Origin: Effrenium voratum
Taxonomy: Eukaryota > Sar > Dinophyceae > Suessiales > Symbiodiniaceae
Assembly: GCA_963377175.1 (NCBI GenBank)
Contig: CAUJNA010003246.1
Span: 615,884 to 679,883, forward strand
Length of the DNA stretch: 64,000 bases
Reading direction: 5' to 3'
Shown here in pieces: positions 28,901-40,930 of the stretch. A model generated the notes under the pieces. That model worked only from the letters and a program-made list of their open reading frames with translations. It ran no database searches and had not been told where the DNA came from. The translations under genes were made by a program, and so were the position numbers. The first letter of the stretch is position 1; every line of letters begins with the position of its first letter.

Positions 28901-31900
28901 GAAGAGCGGTATCAAAATAGCTGGATTCCGGTTTTTTTCATGACACCAACCACAAGTTTGGAGGGCTCCCCTCTTTTTGCTTCAAAGCAGGGCCATTAGA
29001 ACCCCCCCCCCGTGTAAGCAGGTCAATTGCGGAATGGTCACAACCCGTAATTAAGAGGGGCCCAGAAGCCCGACTAATCCACCCCCATGGATATGTGCCT
29101 CTTTTTTTCATGTATCTTGCTGAACTTGAAAACAACTAGAGAAACCAACTCCGATTCTGGCCGACTGGAGACACCAATCCGCACATAAAAGTTTCACCTC
29201 TTCCCCGTTCCAGGATGATTATCACGCTTGCCTGATTCGGAGGATCCCAACTTGTTCATATTGTGATGGTTGGATGCATCTTTTGGGGAACCCCCCCAAA
29301 AAAAAAGAGACAAATCATGGCCGAAGCTCCGCCTTCCAGCCGCGGCTTCGCCCTGCCGCCCGCCCCACTTCGCCGCCCGCCTCGTTCTCTCGACGGCGGA
29401 GGCTGCGGGTCTACGAGCCTCTGGCCCTTGCGCTGAAGAGCTGCGCCGCGGAGGCCGCGGAGCTCAGCTGCCGGCGCCTCGCGAGCGGGGGAGCGCTTTT
29501 TTGAGGGCTCAAGGGGCGCGAGGCGTGTTTTTGTTGGCCAAATAAAGGCGTCCATCATGGCTTCGACTTGTTTCTCTTGGTCTCTTTTTTTGTTGTTTAA
29601 AGGAGTCGCATGTTGAGCATTTTGAGAAAGCCCCAGAATTGTGTCCCACACATTCAGCAGCCTCAAAGTTGAAGGTGATATTTTCGTTGGGTGTCTGGGG
29701 ATACCCTTTTCAGGCTGTGGTTCAATCGAAGGGAAAAGGAGACCATTACCCTTGCGGCCTTTGGGGCCTAGGGTGAAGCGGCGGTGATGTGCTTTCTCCG
29801 AAGAGTCGGACACATCTTGTTTGTAAGGCACGGTTTACAAAAGAGGGTGTCTTTTTTTGGGGATTTCTGCTTAAGCGCAATGTGGCTGCATGTATACCTT
29901 GGATTCCTGAAAAGATAATTAGTACTCGTGGGATGGGTCGCAAGGGAACCCCCGCTTGGTTCCTTTTCACCCTTTCAAACCTGAGCCTCGGCCTTAGCGT
30001 CCCATAGCTTGGGGGACCTCCAAGCTAAAAGTGCACGCGCCGAAGGCTTCTGAGCACGTGCCCGTTTTTTTTTTTTTGGGGGGGGGGTGGGCGGTGGGGT
30101 TCCCCGGTACAGGGAGACAAGTGGGCGACGAAGGGAGGGGGTTGCCTCGCAAAAATGGCGGGCTTCGGTTTTCTGCTGGTTGTGCTTGGGGCCCCTTGGG
30201 TTTTTTTGGGGCCCCTTGAAGCCCTTGGGGCATTGAAATTTAATTATAGTGTTGGGGATTGAATACTTACAGAACTCAGGTACCCTTTATAATTGGCAGT
30301 TTGGAATGGTGGTTTGGAATTGGATTTGGAGCCCTGGTTCCTGTAGAGGCTCAGTGGGAACCCTCCTTAACCACACCAAGAAATTAGCGGCAAGCTGCAT
30401 CTGATCTTGGTGGCTCCCAGCAATTGGTGCCCGACCTCTCACCCTTTTTTTGGTTGGGAGGGTTCCCCTACTAAAATAGACTGCAGAAAAAAGGGTACCC
30501 TTATTCTAACCTCTCTACTGGGACCTAGTGTCTTCCAGTGGTGGCTCCCAGCCATCCGGTTCCTTAGCTTTTTAGATCCTTTTAGTGTTTAGTGGTAGTT
30601 TCCGTATTTAACCCACTAAAAGTTAGTTAAGCTTTTGGCGGGGGATCTGAAAACGGGTGATGTATATCTTTGTTTGAGACCAGAAGAGTTGGCCCGAGTG
30701 ACGACCAACAGCAGTATCAACTTTAGAGTTGGGCCCGGGGGAAGCGGCCCAGGGGAAACCATTTGCTGCTTTCCCCTTCTTGTGGATCTATCCGCTCTAT
30801 CCTCAAAGCAAAAAAAGACCTAGCCTCAATTATCTGGGTAAGTGAAGGTTAGCAAGGGACAATCCCAGGTTTCTTAGCTGCGGATATCCTTCGGACAGTT
30901 CTTTACATGGTTCTGGGATTACGACTATTTTCGTACCGGGTTTTGATTATGACTCATTTGGACACCTGGGAATGCTTGGCCTATTTTCCCTGATGTTTTT
31001 GTTGTGAGAGATTTCAGGAGAACAATGTTAGGAAACCAGGTTTTGATCTCGAGGAACCTCCACATCCTGGCGGGCGCGTGTCATGCCCTGGCCGCGGCCT
31101 TGGCCTTTCTGGGCACCAAAGCCATCGCGCGAGGGGACGAGGACCAGAGCGAAAAGAACGCGTGTTTTTGTTCCTCTTGTTTTTCTTCTTCTTCTTTTCC
31201 TTTTTTTATTTCCCCCCCCCCAACAAAAGGGCCACTCTCTGTGAAAACTATACACAATAAAAAATGGGAGTGCATGAGTTATTGGTATGGTTTTTTGCAG
31301 ACATCTTTGAAATAGGTACCTCAAAGGCAACTTTGGCTGTCACCGAAAACTTTGTGCATGTATGTGTCATGTCTCAGGGTAGCCCTTTCTGCTTGGTGAA
31401 GAACCTCACCCACCCCTGAGCACGTTGCCTTTCAGCCGGCACCCCTCGCCTCGCCTCATCGCCTCATCGCCCCCCAGGACCTCACCTGGCGCAGCGCCTT
31501 AGGCGCAGGTCTCTTCGCGGTGCACCCCCTCTGCGCGCAGGTGGTGTGCTGGGCCTCCTGTGACCTGGTTGCGAGTGAGGTGTTGGATTTTTCTGGGGGA
31601 GCTGGGGTGGTCTAGGTGTAGGAGTCGAGGATTTCTCTGGGGGGAGTTGGGTTGGTCTGGGGTCATCATTGTGGAGGATTTCTCTGGGGGGAGTTGGGTT
31701 GGTCTGGGGGCATTAATTATTTTTAATTATTTTGACTGACTGTTTCTGAAGGTTATCAAAGTCAGAACATGTGGTTGTTGCCCTTTAAACCACTTGGGGA
31801 GTGACTTTGATTATTGCAAATAATGATGTCAGTTGGTGCACGACTCTTTGGTGCTAGCCCCTCAGACTCAGTGCAAGCTGATGGCTTTACAAGAAGAGTG

Positions 31901-34900
31901 AGGTTTCGTGGGGGATTTGGGTTGGTGCATGTCGTATGGCTCCTTGGCGCTAGCCTCTGCAAGCAAATGGCTTTTGCTTTGAACCGAGCTCGTGCTTGGG
32001 GCTTGGAGCTATCCAGGTTCCGCCCGCAAATTGGACCTTGTTTTTTGGGGGGGGTGGGGTGGGGAATTTTTGTCTGAAGCTTTGCGGGCCTGAGGGAACC
32101 TTGTACATTGACATTGCGTTCAACCGAGTGATTGCATTTTTGCGGCAATCCAGGGTTTGCCCAGCTTGCCAACAGCAAGAAAGGATCTGGGTAGCTATAG
32201 CTTGCCTGGGATCTGGGCAAGCGAGCTGCCCACTCGGGATAAATGAGCGATTGAACAGAAGGATGGATGAGAACGGAAATGAAGCCGTAGAATGTCAAAT
32301 CGTGATTCATCAAATGGAGAATCCTCATCCAGGGTGGCAAACCCCATAGTGGCGAACCAGCTTTTAGAGTATTCGTTTGAGTACCCCCACGAGAGCAGTT
32401 CTAAATTGGGAAACCAAGCCCAGGAGTCAATGTGTCCGAGCGCGTGGCCCAACGGAACCAAATTCCCTTTAGACAATGGCCACTGAAAGACCAAAAGAAA
32501 GGCGGTCGCAACCATGTTGAGGTGTTTGGGGGGTTTGGGGGCTTGAAATTTCCAGATTTTTGCCCGATTGTTCAAGGTCGTCAGTAAGGGATTGGGTTCG
32601 CCTTTCCCAGACACTTTGGTGGCACGTCGCACCTCTTTTTGGCCAACCCAGCTTATGTTTAGCTGGCTTTTGGGGATTGCCATGTTGCCACAAACAAGCC
32701 AGCACATGCGGCAGTTTGGCAGCGACTCGGTTGCCTCAAGTAGACAACCCAATCGTTAAAGGCCCCTTGTTTGCCGGTCGAAATGGTCACATGATCATGG
32801 GATTTCACTTGAAGTTCACCATGGTTTGACCGGAGTTTTGGCGTTCGACTTGACCTAGTTGCCCTGCTTGGTTTTCGCTTGGACTCTTGAGGTTGTTGAC
32901 CCATGCGGTAATTCGGTCTGGATTGGTGGTTTGGGATTTGAACCCTTGGTTCTTGTAGAGGATAAATGGGACACCACTCCGTTTCACCACCAAACCGTGC
33001 TCCCAGCCACCCTGGTGAGGGAAGATGATGTGATTTAGCTAGAGGTTGACCTAATTTGTTTTTTGCCTTGACATGTTTTGGGTTTTTGACCAATGAGGTT
33101 CGCCCTTTTTGCTGAAAGTGTTGACGTGTTTCGGTTCGACCTGCAGACTTGACCCTACTTTCTGCTTGGACTTTGTTCACGTTTTGGTGAGGTTGGATGA
33201 TGTGAGGTTTACCCTACAATGACCAATGTTTTTGACCAATGAGGTTTTTCACCAATGACCAAGATTGGATTGTTTTTAAGGTGTTTGATTAATCAAGTTT
33301 TCCCCTATTTACCTAGAGGTTGACCTGATTTGTTCATTTTGTTATCGGTGTTTGACCAATGTGATTTGTTCATTGTTTTGGTGTTTGACCAATGAGGTTT
33401 GCCCTCGGTTTACCTACAGGTTGACCTGATTTGTTCATTTTGTAGGTATTTGACCAATGAGGTTTACCCTAGGTTTAGAGGTTGACCTGATTTGTTCAAT
33501 TTTTGGGTGTTTGACCAATGAGGTTTGCCCTCGGTTTACCTAGAGGTTGACCTGATTTGTTCATTTTGTAGGTATTTGACCAATGAGGTTTACCCTAAGT
33601 TTAGGGGTTGACCTGATTTTTCATTTTTGGGTGTTTGACCAATGAGGTTTGCCCTCGGTTTACCTAGAGGTTCACCTGATTTGTTCATTTTGTAGGTATT
33701 TGACCAATGATGTTTACCCTAGGTTTAGAGGTTGACCTGATCTGTTCATTTTTTTGGTGTTTGACCAATGAGGTTTGCCCTCGGTTTACCTAGAGGTTCA
33801 CCTGATTTGTTCATTTTGTAGGTATTTGACCAATTATGTTTACCCTAGGTTTAGAGGTTGACCTGATCTGTTCATTTTTTGGGTGTTTGACCAATGAGGT
33901 TTGCCCTCGGTTTACCTAGGGGTTGACCTGATTTGTTCATTTTGTAGGTATTTGGTATTTAACCAATGAGGTTTACCCTAGGTTTAGAGGTTGACCTGAT
34001 CTGTTCATTTTTTGGGTGTTTGACCAATGAGGTTTGCCCTCGGTTTACCTAGAGGTTGACCTGATTTGTTCATTTTGTAGGTATTTGACCAATGAGGTTT
34101 ACCCTAAGTTTAGGGGTTGACCTGATTTTTCATTTTTGGGTGTTTGACCAATGAGGTTTGCCCTCGGTTTACCTAGAGGTTCACCTGATTTGTTCATTTT
34201 GTAGGTATTTGACCAGTTGATGTTTACCCTAGGTTTAGAGGTTGACCTGATCTGTTCAATTTTTGGGTGTTTGACCAATGAGGTTTGTCCTCGGTTTACC
34301 TAGAGGTTCACCTGATTTGTTCATTTTGTAGGTATTTGACCAATGAGGTTTACCCTAGGTTGAGAGGTTGACCTGATCTGTTCATTTTTGGGGTGTTTGA
34401 CCAATGAGGTTTGCCCTCGGTTTACCTAGAGGTTGAGCTGATTTGTTCATTTTGTGGGTATTTGACCAATGAGGTTTACCCTAGGTTTAGAGGTTGACCT
34501 GATTTGATTTCTTCATTTTTAGGTGTTTGACCCTATCTTTTTGCTTGGTCTTTCACGTTTTGCTGAGGTTTGCCCTACATTTGGTCCACCATCTTCTCCT
34601 GGCTCGCCGTGCTGCTCTTCCTCCACAGCCTCCGTTCCGGCGCCGCCGCGGTCGCCGGGCGCTCCGCGGCGCTCTCGGCGGCGTGCTACGCGGCGGCGGC
34701 GCTGTGCAAAGCGGCGGCGCTGCCGCTGCCGGCGATGCTGCGCCCGGGACCTCTACTAAAAATGGTGGCATGGTGGTTGTTGGGAGTTTTTACATGTTTG
34801 CTTCTTGTGGTTTAGTGGTTGAAATATTTAACCACTTAACTGCTAACATATAAATGGTTGCTCCCCTTCCGACGTCGACCAAGACAGGTCGGCTTTGCAA

Positions 34901-37900
34901 AGTTGAGAACCTTAACATCATGGCTCACCTTTTTGGGCGACGGAAATCTTGGGACCACTGGGATCTGGGTTAACTTGCTGCTGCGATAGGGAATGAGAAA
35001 GGGAATGAACCGTTCGGGGTCATTCCATACATGCAACCACCAGTTGGATGGTTTGTAGGAGATATTCCAATTCTCATTCCCTGAGCAGCAGCAGCAGAAG
35101 CAGCGGCAAGACACACATGAAGCTTGCAGGGGTGAATGTTGACCCCAGATTAAACCTGTCCAGAAAAATCGGCGTGGACGATGAATCCCCACAAAACCAG
35201 GGCCACCCCCGATTAATAAACTGGAGTTGACTCAGCCAGGGTTGCATTAGTTCTCTACTAGAATCATGACGTTTGTTATGCAGAAACCAATGTTAGATTT
35301 GGTTAACCAGTGCACTTTTTGCCAGCAATTGTGGAAGCGGACAGGCCTCTTTGAGAGTAATGTTCCAAGACCCTGTCAACTATGGTTGTTGAAAGGTGTC
35401 CTACTGAGGATGGACCAAATCCTACACCACTTCGAAGCCATGGGAAACCCAGTGTTTGTTGGTATTAGCAGGGGAATCATCGTTCCAGATTTTCTTAGGT
35501 GATGCAGGATTTCGTCCAGTATTGTTTCTGGAGATTCACTGGTCTGGCAGTGTCTTTGGATCCGAGTCGTCCCTCTAGCATGTGCCTTGCATCTATGGCT
35601 GTGTTGGACGGCACGGATATCCAGCCTTTTGATTCTTGGGTTTTGGGGTCCTTTTGAGTCAGACCCAACTTAGCTTTACATTCTGATTTGAACTCTTCGC
35701 TTGGTTTGGAACAACAACCTGAAATTATGGCGTCAAAGAATTTGACGTAGAAACCAATGGCTTAAGTTGAGTGAGGGCGTACTTGCCTGAACCAACATGT
35801 TACCCGAAAAGAGGATCAAGAGAGGACACGGGGAGGTGTTATGTTGGTTCCCTGTTGAATCCGTCCAATGAAGCATGTGTGCGTGTATATATAAAAAATA
35901 TGACACGTATGTGAATATATATATATATATATGTATGTATCATGTGTATAATATGTTTGTAATATACGTATACATGCATATTATATATTGTTTGTTGTCT
36001 ACTTCCTCGAAAGCATGGGCTTTTCATGGCACTGCTTTTTGTAAGGTTGAAATACTGCCTGGCACATCCACGGATCAGGGAAGTCAGGATGTGCCCCAAA
36101 GAGTGTGGATGCACTCTTGAGATCCACATGCCAAATGTCTCATCTGCCCAAATAAAACGACATTATTGAAACCCATTCAAAGAGGCGATGTTCACTCCTT
36201 TGAGAAAGGCCCAATGTGAAGTTTGTCTCATCGCCTTGTGTTTCTGTTTTCCCTTCAAAGCTTAGAGGTTCGCCAGCAAGGCTCAAAAAATGATGTAGGT
36301 GTTCCAACCATGGAGACGGGCTTTGACCCATTTCTCTAAAGAGAACATCTGTCCAGATATCCGTCTTGGAAGGCCACCCAAAAAAGGTGACAAAATCCGC
36401 AGGCATGTGTTTCTGGAACGCAGGTTGAAGTGAGGGGTTGGACTCGACCGCCCACCTCAACACTTGACACGTGTTCAGTGGATTCACACCCATTTGGTTT
36501 GGTGATTTCCCCACAATGAGGCCGTTCAATGAGCTTGGTGTCCGATCTTTTGGGGTAATCTCACGGGAGAAGAAGCGAAATCGGTAGCGAAGGCTTCCTC
36601 AAGGGTTCGCAGTATGTGGCTCTCTTGGAAACCCCAGACCTTACCTCTTAAAAACACCAAGCTTTTCTCAACTCTTTGGGTAACATGGGCTATATGTCTG
36701 GAAAATATTATCTTCCCCAGGGCTTGGAGTTTTAAGGGGTTTCCAGACTGTTCAGCCTGCAAACCTGGTTTTGTCTGGTTTCCGGACCCGCTGGAAATGG
36801 TCGACCTTCACACAGGCCGTGGAACCATTCTGAATTTGTCGACATAACCAACAGTCAACCCTTGACATGTGACATGGGATGTTTTGTTTTAAGGGACCCT
36901 CCCAAAAAAGTGGCTCTCCTCTCGGTTGCCTGCAAAACCACCAAGCAACGGGACCCACAAAGAAAGAATGAAGCACGTCCCATTTTGGCGTTTCACCTCA
37001 TTCTGCCAGCACCTGTCAGGACTTTGCTTCGGCTCTCCTACGGGCAGCCGGCGAAGCGACCGCCTGAGCTCTTGCACTGGTTGGGCTTTTGCGTGCTTCT
37101 TCGCTGGGCCCTCCTGGCAGCACAGGACATCTCATCCAACCCCTCTTCAAATGTGCAACTTGAGTGGCTTCGGATCGCAACATGAGGAAGCACTGAGTCA
37201 TGCTGATGTTGGGCTTAGTATGCCTTAGTAAGCCATAGTGTTGCTTGGTGCTTAGTGTTGAACTAGGTAAGCCTCAATCATGTTTCTGCTTCGAGTGTTA
37301 GCAAGGCTCAGCAACTCCCAGTAAGGCATGCTTACTACTCCAAATTGATCCTGAGTGCTATTGAGTCTTGCTGAGCAGTTGGAAACGTAATGATTCCTAT
37401 GTTTATTGTGATTTGCTGAGCGGTCATTTTGTGCTGCAACTGTGCCGCGAACTGAACATTGAATTGAACATGAGCGGATGTAGACCTAGGTTCTGATCAC
37501 TTGCACACAAAAAGCCAACCTACCTGAAAAAGGGTAGCCTTAAAACGCACCCCCATCAAGGGAGAATCGCGGCAAGGGATTTTGTGCCCTTTTTGTTTGG
37601 TCGCTTTCCAAAGATAGACATTGAACAGGGCTGCCTGCTTGAACCTCTCGGATCCAGTCAGTTTTTAAGGCCCGAGAGTCGCCCAATCAATTTGGCATGT
37701 CCAAACGCCCGCAAGAAGCCAATGGGGCTTTGCCTACGTCACGGATGGACCAAATCCTTGGGATTGGTGACTTATACAACATTCAATTCGGGGTTCAAGC
37801 GCAATATGGATTTTGTTTGCATCCTTGGAAGTCCTTGCCCACAGAAAAGCTACATGGTTGTTGTTGGGAAGCATGTTGCATTTGTGCTTATTGTGGTTTA

Positions 37901-40655
37901 GTGGTTGAAATCCAACCACTTAAAACTGCTAGGATTTATTTCAATTGTTGCTGCCCTTCCATCGTCAACCAGCAAACAAATGTATCCAGTATTTAAAGGA
38001 CGGCATAATGACTAGTAGTTTACTCCTGTAACAATGGTTAGTTGTTTTTAAGTACCCCAGAACCCGGTTCGAATTGTAACAGGGCTCCTTAAAAGATAGA
38101 TTCTGCATGATTTTGCCCATTTGACACATGTTGCTTTTTCCACCAACATAAGGGGAAACCACCATTGACAAGGCAGGCAATGTTCAGGTGTATAATGTTT
38201 GGGTCCCTGTTTACCTCAAGTCTTTTGGTAGCTGCAAAAGGTGGGCTGTCTGTTTAAGTACCAAGGCCAAGGGGAGACTCCAGGCCCGAAACCTCGAGGC
38301 TCGGGCCATCGCTTCGATCAACGCCAGGACGGCGAGGAGGTGCAGAGTGTCGCCGTGCAGCTGACGCCGCAGGACCCCTGCGAGACCGGACCCACCGTTT
38401 TTGAGGTCCCGACTTCATGCCTTTTCGGGTTTTGGACCATTTTAGTGCCCAACATTTATTTCTTCGGGTTTTGAACCATTTTTGTGGCAAACATGTCTTT
38501 GTTGGGGTTTGGGCCACGTTAGTGGTACACAATACTTTTCGGGGTTGGAGTATGTTAGTGGCAAGCAAGTACTTTTTCGGGTTGGGACCTTTTTAGTGGC
38601 AAGGAAAGAGTTCGGCGACTTTTGTGGCCAATTTATGCAGGTGGCCAATTTATGCGGGAAGTGATCCTTCGGGCGTTTTGTTGGTGCAAAATTTGGCTAA
38701 AAAAGGGGTGGCCAGGTGAACCAAAAGCCCTCCCGTCCAGCATGGAAGCCGCTGAGACCAGATTTGAGGCGAGCTTCTGCACTTGAGACTCCTTGGGTGT
38801 GGACCATTTTGGCTAAAACCAAACGGCTACCAAAATCAGACGGATAGTCAGATTAAACATAGTCGTGTCATGTGAGAATAGTACAACTCATGTGTTTTTG
38901 GTACTAGTACTCATCTGGCCATGGGTCAAAATCCAAATCGTACGCCAGTGAACATCCTAATATCCACTGAAATAGGTTCTAAAATGGGTGGTGAAATCAC
39001 CTACCAACCAAAATGGGATCCCAAAACGGTTTTGACAGCCACAGCCATCTCTTTCTCTTTTTCCCCCACCGTCAAACCTCCGGAAACCCAGGGAAAACGG
39101 CTGGTTTTGGAAAATAACTATGGTTGAAAAGAATGGAAAAGGAGTCAACCCCTAAAAAGTGTTGGTTGTCTTTTTTCTCCCAGTGTCTTTCTTTCAGGAC
39201 AACCTCCTGAGGGCCGCGGGCTCCGTGTTCGCCCACCTCATGCTCTTGTGGCCCGGCGAGGCGCTCGCTTGCGACTCGCTTGCTCCGCTTGTCTCCTGCT
39301 TTTCCCCGCGAAAGGCACTTTGCGCGCGGGTCGTTTTTTTTTGGGTCTTTAGGGGACCCCCCCAAAAAAATGTGTTTCTTGCTTTTGCTGTTGGGATCCC
39401 TTTAAAACAACTCGCCAAAAAAAGGGGGTCCACCACCCATGTGTGGTGGTTGTTCGCGGGTTTCCCGAGGCTTGCCTTTGTTGAAGCGAGGGCTCCACCA
39501 CCTTTGACTCGAACAAAAGAATCCATGTTGTGCTTGTGCGTGAACCCAGCGGGTTTAAGGGAAGTCAGGGAACAAACATCCATTTTGGCGCATGTATCCA
39601 CAGGCCCAACAAAAGCGACTTCCCCCAAAAAAGAGATGAGTTTCACAAAACCGCGGTGTAGATGATGGTCCCTGATAATCATATGAACCTATATGGCAAG
39701 CTAGGAAGATCAAAGCGCCTGCAATGAGGCAATCACTGAGCTCACAAGGGAAGCTTCATAAGTTTCCCTCATGTTCCTTTGCAGAGTTGTTTGATACTGC
39801 AAGGTGCCCAAGAACAGGTTGTTGTCCCTCTGGTGTCCTCGTGGTTTCCCTTTAAAAGCAAAAAGACGCATTCTCAAAAAGCGGACGCCGGCATGTGGCT
39901 TTGGCCCAACTTGTGGAATGAGTTTCAGCCATGCAGCAAGTGTCTCACGTGGGTTTGCTTGGGTCACAGCCTCAGCTGGAAGAGTTTAAGGATCCCTTGA
40001 ACCACCACCTTAACCACCATTGCTTTTAGTCTAGATCCCCCGGTAGTGCCCTTTTACCAGCTTTTTTGGGGGAGGGTTCCCCAACTGAAATAGACTACTG
40101 CAAAAAGGGCACCCTTATTCTAACCTCTGTACTGGAGGACCTAGTTAACCACCATTGCTTTTAGTGGACCCAGTTTGCGGCAAACTTCAACCACCATTTA
40201 AATTTGGTGGGTAATCTTGCTTTTGGACCCAGTTTGCGGCTACCAGCTGAGTTGTCCAGACCCTGACCTTTGTTCCTTGTGGCACGGGGTTTTCCTTCAA
40301 AAGAAGATCCCCCCAAAAAGAAGAGAGTCGATCACCGTGAACCAACTCATTTCCACAACTGTATCTGATTGAAATTGTATTAGAAGTGAACCGGAATCAA
40401 TCAGTAGGGAAATAGTTCAATGAGCATGCCCAACTTAGAATTCAATCGGTCCAAAGAAGTTTGATGAAAAGCTGATTAGCATTGACACAAAAATAATAGG
40501 GACACTTCTTGCTTATCTACCTATGCATCTATCTATCGATCTATCTATCTATCTAATCTATCTATCCATCCATCCATCAATCCATCCATCCATCCATCCA
40601 TCCATCCATCCATCCATCCATCCATCCATCCATCCATCCATCCATCCATCCATCC

Positions 40656-40740
<85 letters not shown>

Positions 40741-40793
40741 ATCAATCTAATCTATCCAGCTATCTATCGATCGATTGATCAATCTATTGATCC

Positions 40794-40857
<64 letters not shown>

Positions 40858-40871
40858 ATCTAATCTATCTA

Positions 40872-40930
<59 letters not shown>

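Noticed and set aside
38800..38822. GACCATTTTGGCTAAAACC as a dinoflagellate spliced-leader relic
   Set aside because: It shares only CCATTTTGGCT with the spliced leader and lacks the conserved CTCAAG end; similar strings occur in family H repeats.
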